6,157 nucleotides of DNA. It comes from an uncultured Parabacteroides sp. (GTDB lineage: Bacteria; Bacteroidota; Bacteroidia; Bacteroidales; Tannerellaceae). Location: positions 1 through 6,157 of the forward strand of contig CAKVBA010000077.1 in the NCBI GenBank assembly GCA_934725305.1. Reading direction: 5' to 3'. The notes beneath the pieces were generated by a model that saw only the letters and a program-made list of their open reading frames with translations, did not search any database and was not told the DNA's origin. The translations under genes were made by a program, and so were the position numbers. Shown here one piece after another: positions 1 through 5,453 of the stretch (position 1 is its first letter; each line of letters starts with the position of its first letter).

Positions 1-54
1 ACGATGAGTTTAATCGGGAAAATACGGGAACGTCTGCCGGTTAACTCAGATTGA
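1..54 (+). other. possible 3' end of an upstream gene (frame undecided)
   Basis: Two forward frames are open from the left edge and close soon after. One ends at a TGA at 52-54 and would give a tail ending in RERLPVNSD. The other ends at a TAA at 42-44 and would give a tail ending in ENTGTSAG. Either could be the C-terminus of a protein encoded to the left, or neither may be coding. There is too little sequence to see a family or to decide the frame. No convincing terminator follows; there is only a 4-bp stem in CCGCCCGAACGG around 82-93. Confidence 0.2.
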
Positions 55-116
55 AGGAATTAAATGACTATCCCTAGTTATTCCGCCCGAACGGAGTGCC
101 TACCCATTTTCAAAAA

Positions 117-178
117 AGTCTATACCCTTTTTCCAAAAACTCTATAGACTATTGATAGATAGTCTATAACCCCTTTTT
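117..178. repeat. AGTCTATA repeat cluster with a perfect 10-bp inverted repeat
   Basis: The word AGTCTATA followed by a C-run and TTTTT occurs twice in direct orientation (117-132 and 161-178), 44 bases apart. An inverted copy lies between them. The arms TATAGACTAT (143-152) and ATAGTCTATA (159-168) form a perfect 10-bp inverted repeat with a 6-base spacer. CCCTTT and AAAGGG (171-176 and 179-184) form a further small palindrome next to it. The arms are AT-rich and no T-run directly follows the 10-bp stem, so it is not a classic terminator. It could be a protein-binding site, a recombination site or the debris of an insertion. The function is unknown. Confidence 0.5.
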
Positions 179-196
179 AAAGGGTGTTTGGGCCGA

Positions 197-246
197 GACA
201 GAATCGTCTGTCAAGTCCGGCGAAGTTGCCCGTCTTTTCTGCCGGA
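197..246. repeat. two short hairpins in non-coding DNA
   Basis: GACAGA (197-202) and TCTGTC (207-212) form a perfect 6-bp stem with an ATCG loop. TCCGGC (216-221) and GCCGGA (241-246) form a second 6-bp stem around a 19-base loop. They follow the AGTCTATA cluster directly, so about 110 bases here are dense in inverted repeats. The region may be part of a structured transcript, or this may be chance. I see no coding sequence in it. Confidence 0.3.
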
Positions 247-333
247 TCCGTTGCCACTTTTAGTAAATAACAATACGAATAAAAATACAATAACTATCTC
301 TCCGATGGCTATAGCAGTATGTTGAGACAACCA

Positions 334-444
334 ATGAAAACATCATATGTGGATTTCTATAGTCTTTTCAATCATCCGGAAAAGGATTGGGAATCTCTTT
401 TGGACGTGAGTCAGAAAGAAGATTGTCAATTGTCTGTTTTTTGA
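334..444 (+). CDS. doubtful small ORF, 36 codons
   Basis: An ATG at 334 opens a 36-codon frame ending at TGA 442-444. The predicted peptide begins MKTSYVDFYSLFNHPEKDW and ends QLSVF. It is soluble and acidic, with no signal peptide, membrane segment or motif I recognise. I see no TAnnTTTG promoter box upstream in the AT-rich stretch 255-333 and no clear ribosome-binding site. It may be a short gene, a fragment of a decayed gene, or chance. The 300 bases before it and the 65 after it show no better coding candidate. Confidence 0.2.
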   Translation: MKTSYVDFYSLFNHPEKDWESLLDVSQKEDCQLSVF

Positions 445-469
445 TGGGGCTTGGAATAGCAAAATAAGA

Positions 470-497
470 CTCGAGCATTGAATATACAATGGCCGAG
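470..497. repeat. inverted repeat upstream of the first MITE
   Basis: Arms 470-480 and 487-497 pair as CTCG/CGAG and CATTG/CAATG, with a 2x2 internal mismatch and an AATATA loop. The hairpin ends nine bases before the target duplication of the MITE at 507. The sequence after it is AT-rich but has no solid T-run, so terminator activity is uncertain. Confidence 0.35.
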
Positions 498-511
498 CGA
501 TATTCTTTTAT

Positions 512-705
512 CCCAATTCGGTCATTAGATTACAATTCTTGTTGGTACTTGTTTTGAACAGATTGCAATGGCTCTACGTTGAAGGCATAGCGGGCTATGT
601 CGAAATGCAGGCGGAAGCAAGATGCCGAAAGAAGTGCTGACAAGAGTTGGAAAGAATAAAAATAGTCAGTTGTTTTACTTTTTTCGTTCTAATGACCGAT
701 TTGGG
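512..705. mobile_element. MITE-like element, copy A (194 bp)
   Basis: The left end CCCAATTCGGTCATTAGA (512-529) and the right end TCTAATGACCGATTTGGG (688-705) are inverted repeats matching at 17 of 18 positions. The element is flanked directly by the 5-bp duplication TTTAT (507-511 and 706-710), the mark of transposition. The interior has no transposase. Short open frames run through and out of it on both strands, but none looks like a gene. An inner palindrome, CATAGCGGGCTATG, sits at about 587-600. A second copy, about 92% identical, lies at 5028-5219 in the same orientation. It is presumably moved in trans by a full insertion sequence with matching ends. Ends of CCC/GGG with a 5-bp AT-rich target fit several IS families, so I do not assign one. 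Confidence 0.8.
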
Positions 706-780
706 TTTATATTCAATCGCTTTTATCGGACAGCAATAATAGAGAATCTCAATTATGCCGGACAACAGGGCATCAAATTT

Positions 781-806
781 CTGATACCTTTTTCTGATAC
801 CTTCTT
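781..806. repeat. 13-bp tandem duplication
   Basis: CTGATACCTTTTT (781-793) is followed at once by CTGATACCTTCTT (794-806), a 12 of 13 match. It lies in the otherwise featureless intergenic stretch 711-890 between MITE copy A and the operon promoter. It may be a slippage duplication; no function is evident. I see no gene in 711-890. Confidence 0.5.
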
Positions 807-891
807 TTAACCCCACACTTATATCTCTTTCAAAATCAGCATAAAGGATATCGCTATTTCAGACACTGTAAAAAATAATATCACGAAATCC

Positions 892-920
892 TTGTTTTTT
901 CCAAAAATTGGTTACATTTG
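892..920 (+). promoter_or_regulatory. Bacteroides-type promoter of the aromatic operon
   Basis: TACATTTG at 913-920 is a perfect match to the Bacteroides -7 consensus TAnnTTTG. A TTG at 892-894 lies 18 bases upstream and fits the looser -33 element. Initiation would be expected near 926-929, giving a leader of about 25 bases before the leader-peptide ATG at 952. The position upstream of an attenuator supports this call. The transcription start is inferred, not seen. Confidence 0.75.
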
Positions 921-951
921 CGGTGTGTTTAAAAAAAGACAAACAGAACAA

Positions 952-1026
952 ATGAGACAATTTATCTTTACATATTACTTCTATTACTTTTACTTTAGCA
1001 AGGTAAAGGCAGGAGTTTGTATGTAA
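952..1026 (+). CDS. Phe/Tyr-rich leader peptide of the aromatic operon
   Basis: This is a 24-codon frame, ATG at 952 to TAA at 1024-1026. It has five Phe (residues 4, 6, 10, 13, 15) and five Tyr (8, 9, 11, 12, 14), so ten of twelve consecutive residues are aromatic. The tail from residue 16 reads SKVKAGVCM. Its position just after a promoter, just before a terminator hairpin and ahead of pheA and tyrA is that of a classic attenuator leader peptide, as with pheL in enterobacteria. The peptide itself probably has no function. Slow translation of Phe or Tyr codons would stall the ribosome over 961-996, leaving the antiterminator arm at 1004-1017 free. A ribosome that reaches the stop codon would cover that arm. 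An A-rich stretch precedes the ATG and there is no Shine-Dalgarno sequence. It is too short for ordinary gene finders. Confidence 0.88.
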   Translation: MRQFIFTYYFYYFYFSKVKAGVCM

Positions 1027-1078
1027 AGCATTGATGTTTGAATGTATATATTAATAAATATGAAGTCCTGCTGTTTTA
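993..1078 (+). promoter_or_regulatory. attenuator: pause hairpin and antiterminator
   Basis: Segment 2, at 1004-1017, can pair with the 5' arm and loop of the terminator. TAAA (1004-1007) pairs with TTTA (1075-1078), GGCAGGA (1008-1014) pairs with TCCTGCT (1066-1072), and two more A-T pairs follow after a G-G mismatch. This would block the terminator. The same segment can instead pair upstream: CTTTA (993-997) with TAAAG (1004-1008), a 5-bp stem with a 6-base loop. That leaves the terminator arm free when the leader is not translated. These match segments 1, 2 and 3 of a classic attenuator. The pairing was worked out by eye, without energy calculation. Confidence 0.75.
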
Positions 1079-1100
1079 TACGGCGGGACTTTTTTTATTT
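1063..1100 (+). terminator. rho-independent attenuator terminator
   Basis: The arms 1063-1073 and 1081-1091 form an 11-bp stem with two G-U pairs and a 7-base TTTTATA loop. A run of seven T starts at 1090, then A and TTT. It lies 36 bases after the leader-peptide stop and 48 bases before pheA. It would therefore end transcription before the structural genes when Phe and Tyr are plentiful. Both arms of the alternative structure overlap it, as expected for an attenuator rather than a simple upstream gene end. Confidence 0.9.
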
Positions 1101-1124
1101 ATAAAAACACCATTCAACATCACT

Positions 1125-1137
1125 AAAAAAGGAGGAG
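1125..1137 (+). promoter_or_regulatory. strong Shine-Dalgarno-like sequence before pheA
   Basis: AAAAAAGGAGGAG ends ten bases before the pheA ATG at 1148. This is a near-perfect anti-SD complement. It is unusual in Bacteroidota, where most genes lack an SD and the 16S tail is reported to be masked on the ribosome. It supports the start at 1148. None of the other three operon genes has a comparable site. Confidence 0.6.
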
Positions 1138-1147
1138 AAAGAAGAGG

Positions 1148-1993
1148 ATGAAAAAAAGAGTAGCAATTCAAGGTATTGCGGGATCGTATCACGACATCGC
1201 TGCCCGCAACTATTTCGAAGGAGAAGAAGTTGAGACCATTCCATGCAACACTTTTAGAGAAGTGATCGGCACCATTAAGAAAGATCCGTCTATCGTTGGA
1301 CTGATGGCCATTGAAAACACAATAGCCGGAAGCCTACTGCAGAATCACGAGCTGATCAGAGAAAGCGGTCTGTCTATTGTTGGCGAATACAAACTGCGCA
1401 TCTCTCATGCTTTAGTGGCTCTACCGGGAAGTAGCATCCACGACATCACCGAAATCAACTCTCACCCAATTGCCTTGATGCAATGTATGGATTTTCTTGA
1501 TACATTGCCTCATGTCAAAGTGGTTGAAAAGGGAGATACTGCGGGAAGTGCTCATTGGATTGCCGACAATCAATTGAAGGGTCATGCTGCCATTTGTGGC
1601 AAGCTGGCCGCCGAGATCTACCACATGGAGGTTTTGGCAGAAGGTATTGAATCCAACAAACACAACTTCACCCGCTTCTTGGCTATTGCCGACAAATGGA
1701 TTGCCAACGAAATGCTGCGCAGTGTCGAAAAGAATAAAGCATCACTCGTTTTTTCCTTGCCTCACACAATAGGAAGTCTTGCTAAAATTCTATCTATACT
1801 CTCTTTCTACGACATGAATCTGACAAAGATACAGTCTCTGCCCATCATCGGACGCGAATGGGAATATTTGTTCTACGTCAATCTGACATTCATCGATTAT
1901 CTGCGATATAAACAGGCACTAGATGCTATCAGACCATTAACAAAAGACTTAAAAATACTTGGTGAATATGAAGAAGGAAGACAAAGTATGTAA
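1148..1993 (+). CDS. pheA: prephenate dehydratase
   Basis: This 281-residue enzyme converts prephenate to phenylpyruvate, the Phe branch, in the cytoplasm. Family motifs appear in order: GIAGSYHDIAA (9-19), AIENTIAGSLLQN (54-66, family form IENxxxGSV), ISHALVA (85-91), INSHPIALMQC (103-113) and HNFTRFLAI (172-180) with the catalytic TRF at 175-177. A C-terminal ACT domain covers about 198-275. Its ligand-site motifs deviate: GSLA stands where GALV is usual, and QSLP (229-232) where ESRP is usual. Feedback by Phe may therefore differ from that of E. coli PheA. There is no fused N-terminal chorismate mutase; that activity sits in the third gene. It is the first structural gene after the attenuator and overlaps the next gene by 26 bases. 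The length is typical of a stand-alone dehydratase. Confidence 0.95.
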   Translation: MKKRVAIQGIAGSYHDIAARNYFEGEEVETIPCNTFREVIGTIKKDPSIVGLMAIENTIAGSLLQNHELIRESGLSIVGEYKLRISHALVALPGSSIHDITEINSHPIALMQCMDFLDTLPHVKVVEKGDTAGSAHWIADNQLKGHAAICGKLAAEIYHMEVLAEGIESNKHNFTRFLAIADKWIANEMLRSVEKNKASLVFSLPHTIGSLAKILSILSFYDMNLTKIQSLPIIGREWEYLFYVNLTFIDYLRYKQALDAIRPLTKDLKILGEYEEGRQSM

Positions 1994-3149
1994 GATCTCA
2001 CCCGCCGACCGGGTAAGCAGCGTACAGGAATACTATTTCTCGAAGAAGTTGAAAGAGGTGGCTGAAATGAATGCAGCCGGGATGAACGTGATAAGCTTGG
2101 GCATTGGAAGTCCCGATCTTCCTCCTTCAGAATCGGCTATTCAGGCATTATGCAAAGATGCAGCCCAAACAGACGCACATGGCTATCAACCTTATATTGG
2201 CATTCAGCCTCTGCGCGAAGGGTTTGCTCAATGGTATAAGACCTGGTATAATGTGGATCTGGATCCGAAGACAGAGATTCAGCCTCTGATTGGATCGAAA
2301 GAGGGAATCCTTCACATCTCGATGGCTTTCCTAAATCCGGGTGATGGTGTGTTGGTTCCGAATCCGGGCTATCCTACTTACAGTTCTGTAAGTAAACTAT
2401 TGGGTGCCAGGCTGAACTACTATGAGCTAAAAGAGGAATCCGGATGGCAACCCGACTTCGAGGCCTTGGAACAGATGGATCTGAGCGGCGTTAAGCTGAT
2501 GTGGACCAATTATCCCAATATGCCGACAGGAGCCAATGCAACCATGGAACTTTACGAGAAACTTATTAACTTCGGTCGCCGTCACAACATCATTATCTGT
2601 AACGACAATCCCTATAGCTTCATCCTGAACGATCATCCGATGAGTATCTTGAACGTTCCGGGAGCCAAAGAGATCTGTATTGAGCTGAATTCCATGAGTA
2701 AAGCGCATAATATGCCGGGATGGAGAATGGGAATGCTGGCATCTAATGCGCAGTTTGTCCAATGGATCTTGAAGGTGAAGAGCAACATTGACTCCGGTCA
2801 GTTCCGCCCTATGCAGAAGGCTGCAATCGAAGCGTTGAAGACGACCAAAGAGTGGTATGACCACATGAACACGGTGTATCGCAGTCGCCGAGACCTGGCC
2901 GGACAGATTATGGAAGCATTAAAATGCACCTATGATCCGAAGCAGGTGGGAATGTTCCTTTGGGGACGCGTTCCCGACTCAGCCAAGAATGGCGAAGCTA
3001 TTGCCAACAAAGCATTGTATGAAGCGCATGTCTTTATCACTCCGGGATTTATCTTCGGAAGCAAAGGCGAACGCTACATCCGCCTCTCGCTTTGTTGCAA
3101 GAATGAGACTTTAGAAGAGGCATTAAAACGAATAAAAACAATCAATTAA
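1968..3149 (+). CDS. class I/II PLP-dependent aminotransferase (likely aromatic)
   Basis: This 393-residue fold-type I aminotransferase probably transaminates phenylpyruvate and 4-hydroxyphenylpyruvate to Phe and Tyr. The substrate is inferred from its place between pheA and tyrA. From the ATG at 1968 the visible residues are GIGSPDLPP near 45, the Y-P-Y-I-G substrate loop near 76, GSKEGI near 109, PNPGYP near 131, N184 in NYPNMPTG, D213 and Y216 in NDNPYS, the PLP lysine K245 in SMSKAHNMPGWRMG, and R372 in YIRLSLC for the substrate carboxylate. All key residues are present. An alternative TTG start at 1959 would add three residues; ATG 1968 is preferred. It overlaps the end of pheA by 26 bases, suggesting translational coupling. 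Sequence-wise it also resembles LL-diaminopimelate and aspartate aminotransferases, so side activities are possible. Confidence 0.9.
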   Translation: MKKEDKVCKISPADRVSSVQEYYFSKKLKEVAEMNAAGMNVISLGIGSPDLPPSESAIQALCKDAAQTDAHGYQPYIGIQPLREGFAQWYKTWYNVDLDPKTEIQPLIGSKEGILHISMAFLNPGDGVLVPNPGYPTYSSVSKLLGARLNYYELKEESGWQPDFEALEQMDLSGVKLMWTNYPNMPTGANATMELYEKLINFGRRHNIIICNDNPYSFILNDHPMSILNVPGAKEICIELNSMSKAHNMPGWRMGMLASNAQFVQWILKVKSNIDSGQFRPMQKAAIEALKTTKEWYDHMNTVYRSRRDLAGQIMEALKCTYDPKQVGMFLWGRVPDSAKNGEAIANKALYEAHVFITPGFIFGSKGERYIRLSLCCKNETLEEALKRIKTIN

Positions 3150-3163
3150 TATATAGGTTAGAT

Positions 3164-4234
3164 ATGGAAATGAAAATAGAACCACTAGCATTACCCGGCG
3201 TTGATCCCAAACGCCCTATTGTTATCGCCGGCCCTTGTAGTGCCGAGACAGAAAAACAAGTGATGGAAACCGCCTGCGGATTAGCAGATAAAGGCATCAA
3301 GATATTTCGTGCAGGCGTATGGAAACCGCGTACTAAACCAGGCGGTTTTGAGGGTAATGGCGTAAAGGCTCTTCCCTGGCTCAAACGCGTTAAGCAGGAA
3401 ACAGGAATGCTGATTACAACCGAGGTAGCGACCAAAGACCATGTGTTCGAAGCCTTAAAGGCAGGCGTGGATATCCTTTGGATTGGTGCACGCACCACGG
3501 TCAATCCCTTTGCTGTGCAGGAGATTGCCGATGCGCTGAAAGGTGTGGATATTCCTGTATTGATTAAAAACCCGGTGAATCCGGACTTGGAATTGTGGAT
3601 CGGAGCTTTCCAGCGTCTTTATGGTGCAGGCCTGCATCGTCTGGGTGCTATCCACCGCGGATTCAGCTCCTACGACAAGAAGATCTACCGCAACTTACCC
3701 TTATGGCACATTCCCATTGAACTGCGTCGCCGCATGCCTGATCTGCCTATCTTCTGCGATCCCAGCCATATCGGTGGCAAGCGTGAACTGATTGCTCCGC
3801 TCTGCCAACAGGCCATGGATTTGAGTCTCGATGGTCTGATGATTGAATCACACTGCAACCCCGACGAAGCATGGAGTGATGCTTCTCAGCAGATTACTCC
3901 GGAAGTATTGGATTATGTATTGAATCTGCTGGTCATCCGTGAAAGCAATCAGACGACAGAAAACCTGTCGGCTATGCGCCGGGAGATTGATGCCATCGAT
4001 GAACAGATGCTGGAACTGTTGTCTAAACGTATGCGCATCTCACGTGAGATTGGTATCTACAAGAAGGAACATAACATGCCTATTTTGCAGTCTCCACGCT
4101 ATAGCGAGATCCTTGAAAAGCGATCAAACCTGGGAGAACAGATGGAGTTAAGTACTGAATTTATCAAAAAGATCTTGCGGAACATTCACGAAGAATCGGT
4201 TCGTCAGCAAATGATCGTCATGAATGAACAATAA
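3164..4234 (+). CDS. aroF: bifunctional DAHP synthase / chorismate mutase
   Basis: This 356-residue fusion carries two activities. Residues about 10-255 are a type I-beta (KDO8P-synthase-like) DAHP synthase, which joins phosphoenolpyruvate and erythrose 4-phosphate to start the shikimate pathway. Motifs are AGPCSAE (22-28), KPRTKPGGFEG (54-64), WIGART (106-111), CDPSHIGG (198-205) and IESHCNP (227-233). The expected metal ligands C26, H202, E228 and D239 are present. Residues about 266-350 are an AroQ-type all-helical chorismate mutase (chorismate to prephenate), with LSAMRREIDAIDEQMLELL and the expected Arg and Lys near 272, 289 and 300. A C-terminal mutase is known from Porphyromonas and Prevotella; Bacillus has it N-terminal. 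In those enzymes the mutase domain also mediates allosteric control by prephenate, which is likely here too. It starts 14 bases after the aminotransferase. Symbol use varies (aroF, aroA, aroG). Confidence 0.95.
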   Translation: MEMKIEPLALPGVDPKRPIVIAGPCSAETEKQVMETACGLADKGIKIFRAGVWKPRTKPGGFEGNGVKALPWLKRVKQETGMLITTEVATKDHVFEALKAGVDILWIGARTTVNPFAVQEIADALKGVDIPVLIKNPVNPDLELWIGAFQRLYGAGLHRLGAIHRGFSSYDKKIYRNLPLWHIPIELRRRMPDLPIFCDPSHIGGKRELIAPLCQQAMDLSLDGLMIESHCNPDEAWSDASQQITPEVLDYVLNLLVIRESNQTTENLSAMRREIDAIDEQMLELLSKRMRISREIGIYKKEHNMPILQSPRYSEILEKRSNLGEQMELSTEFIKKILRNIHEESVRQQMIVMNEQ

Positions 4235-4240
4235 GAGATT

Positions 4241-5014
4241 ATGAAGATACTGATTTTAGGTGCCGGAAAAATGGGCTCTTTCTTTACCGATCTGCTGAGC
4301 TTCGACCATGAAGTAGCGGTATTGGAGAAAGATCCCCAGCGAATGCGATTTATTTACAATGCATTGCGGCTGCAACATGAAGAAGAGATAGCCGAATTTG
4401 CGCCCGAACTGGTAATCAATTGTGTGACTTTGAGTCACACGATTGATGCCTTCAAGAAGGTGATTCCCTATTTGCAACCCTATTGCATCATTTCCGATAT
4501 TGCTTCTGTGAAGACGCAGCTGAAAGAGTTTTATGAGACATGTGGCTTTCCCTACGTTTCAACGCATCCGATGTTTGGTCCGACCTTTGCCAACTTAGGC
4601 CAGCTTGACAGAGAAAACACGATCATCATCTCGGAAGGCGATCATCTGGGTAAAGTATTCTTCAAAGATATGTATAGTACATTGCATCTGCATATCTGCG
4701 AATACACCTTCGAAGAGCATGATAAGGTGGTGGCCTATTCACTGGGGATTCCGTTTGCTTCAACCATGGTGTTTGCTGCCACTATGAAGCATCAGGATGC
4801 TCCGGGTACAACCTTCAAACGTCACATGAAGATTGCCCGTGGCCTTTTGTCGGAAGATGATTATCTATTGACAGAAATCCTTTTCAATCCGCGTACACCT
4901 AAACAGATCGATCGCATTCAGGAAGAATTGAGCATATTGCAAGAGATCATCAAGAACAAGGATTCTGATGCCATGAAGGGTTATCTGACTAAGATCCGTA
5001 AGAACATTGAGTAG
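4241..5014 (+). CDS. tyrA: prephenate dehydrogenase
   Basis: This 257-residue enzyme oxidises and decarboxylates prephenate to 4-hydroxyphenylpyruvate, the Tyr branch. The N-terminal Rossmann domain shows GAGKMGS (7-13). An acidic residue, E29, at the end of strand 2 suggests NAD rather than NADP. SDIASVKT (85-92) and STHPMFGPT (107-115) with the catalytic H109 are the family signatures. EEHDKVVAYSLGIPFAS (158-174) matches the start of the helical dimerisation domain, but the usual LPH of this motif reads GIPFA, so the second His is absent. There is no C-terminal ACT domain, so direct Tyr feedback through one is not expected. It begins six bases after the fusion gene and is the last gene of the operon. 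No terminator is visible before the MITE that starts at 5028. Confidence 0.93.
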   Translation: MKILILGAGKMGSFFTDLLSFDHEVAVLEKDPQRMRFIYNALRLQHEEEIAEFAPELVINCVTLSHTIDAFKKVIPYLQPYCIISDIASVKTQLKEFYETCGFPYVSTHPMFGPTFANLGQLDRENTIIISEGDHLGKVFFKDMYSTLHLHICEYTFEEHDKVVAYSLGIPFASTMVFAATMKHQDAPGTTFKRHMKIARGLLSEDDYLLTEILFNPRTPKQIDRIQEELSILQEIIKNKDSDAMKGYLTKIRKNIE

Positions 5015-5027
5015 GATTCTCTTTTAA

Positions 5028-5219
5028 CCCAATTCGGTCATTAGATTACAATTCTTGTTGGTACTTGTTTTGAGCAGATTGCAATGGCTGAGTTAAAGGC
5101 ATAGTGGGCTATGTCGAAACGCAGGCGGAAGCAAGATGCCAAAAGAAGTGCTGACAAGAATTGGAAAGAATAAAAATACTCAGCTGTTTTACTTTTTTCG
5201 TTCGAATGACTGATTTAGG
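5028..5219. mobile_element. MITE-like element, copy B (192 bp)
   Basis: This is the second copy of the element at 512-705, in the same orientation and about 92% identical. The differences are scattered substitutions and one 2-base gap. The left end (5028-5045) is identical to copy A. The right end (5202-5219) has drifted, so the terminal repeats match at only 14 of 18 positions. It is flanked by TTTAA at 5023-5027 and 5220-5224, a 5-bp target duplication different from that of copy A, so the two insertions were independent. It lies 13 bases after the tyrA stop and will be in the operon's 3' transcript if there is no earlier terminator. Confidence 0.8.
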
Positions 5220-5224
5220 TTTAA

Positions 5225-5453
5225 ATTTACGCTAAAATCTGCGAACAGCTAAAAAGAGCTATTATAAGAGTTTCATCTCAATAGAGGAATCGTTATATTA
5301 ACTTTTTACGGTTCTTTTCTGTATTTATATAATGTGGCATAACCATAATCGCAGAAAATGATGTATTTTCGTAGGCAAAGCGTATATAAAAACAAGTCCC
5401 GATAGCTTGATGAATCGGAGAACAGATTGAAAGGGTAATATTCAGAATGGCTT
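5225..5453 (+). other. intergenic region before the regulator gene
   Basis: This is AT-rich non-coding DNA between MITE copy B and the regulator. TATTTTCG at 5364-5371 matches the TAnnTTTG promoter box at all but one position, but I see no good -33 element at the right spacing, so it is a weak candidate. AGCT words around 5247-5260 could form a small 4-bp hairpin. Nothing else is supported. Confidence 0.3.

Noticed and set aside
171..184. CCCTTT/AAAGGG palindrome as a terminator for an upstream gene
   Set aside because: The central spacer is only two bases, too tight for a hairpin loop, and no T-run follows.
595..816. Reverse-strand 73-codon ORF and forward ORF 622-810 as small genes
   Set aside because: Both begin or end inside MITE copy A and run across its end into unrelated DNA. 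Neither has a promoter or recognisable product.
2427..2864. Reverse-strand 145-codon ORF inside the aminotransferase gene
   Set aside because: It lies fully opposite a well-conserved enzyme gene, has no family resemblance and is a frame shadow.
3142..3504. Reverse-strand 120-codon ORF opposite the DAHP synthase
   Set aside because: It is a shadow of the conserved coding strand and no domain is visible in its translation.
507..5224. The two flanking repeats plus the operon as a composite transposon
   Set aside because: Each copy has its own, different 5-bp duplication on both sides (TTTAT and TTTAA). A composite unit would share one outer duplication. The operon also looks native.
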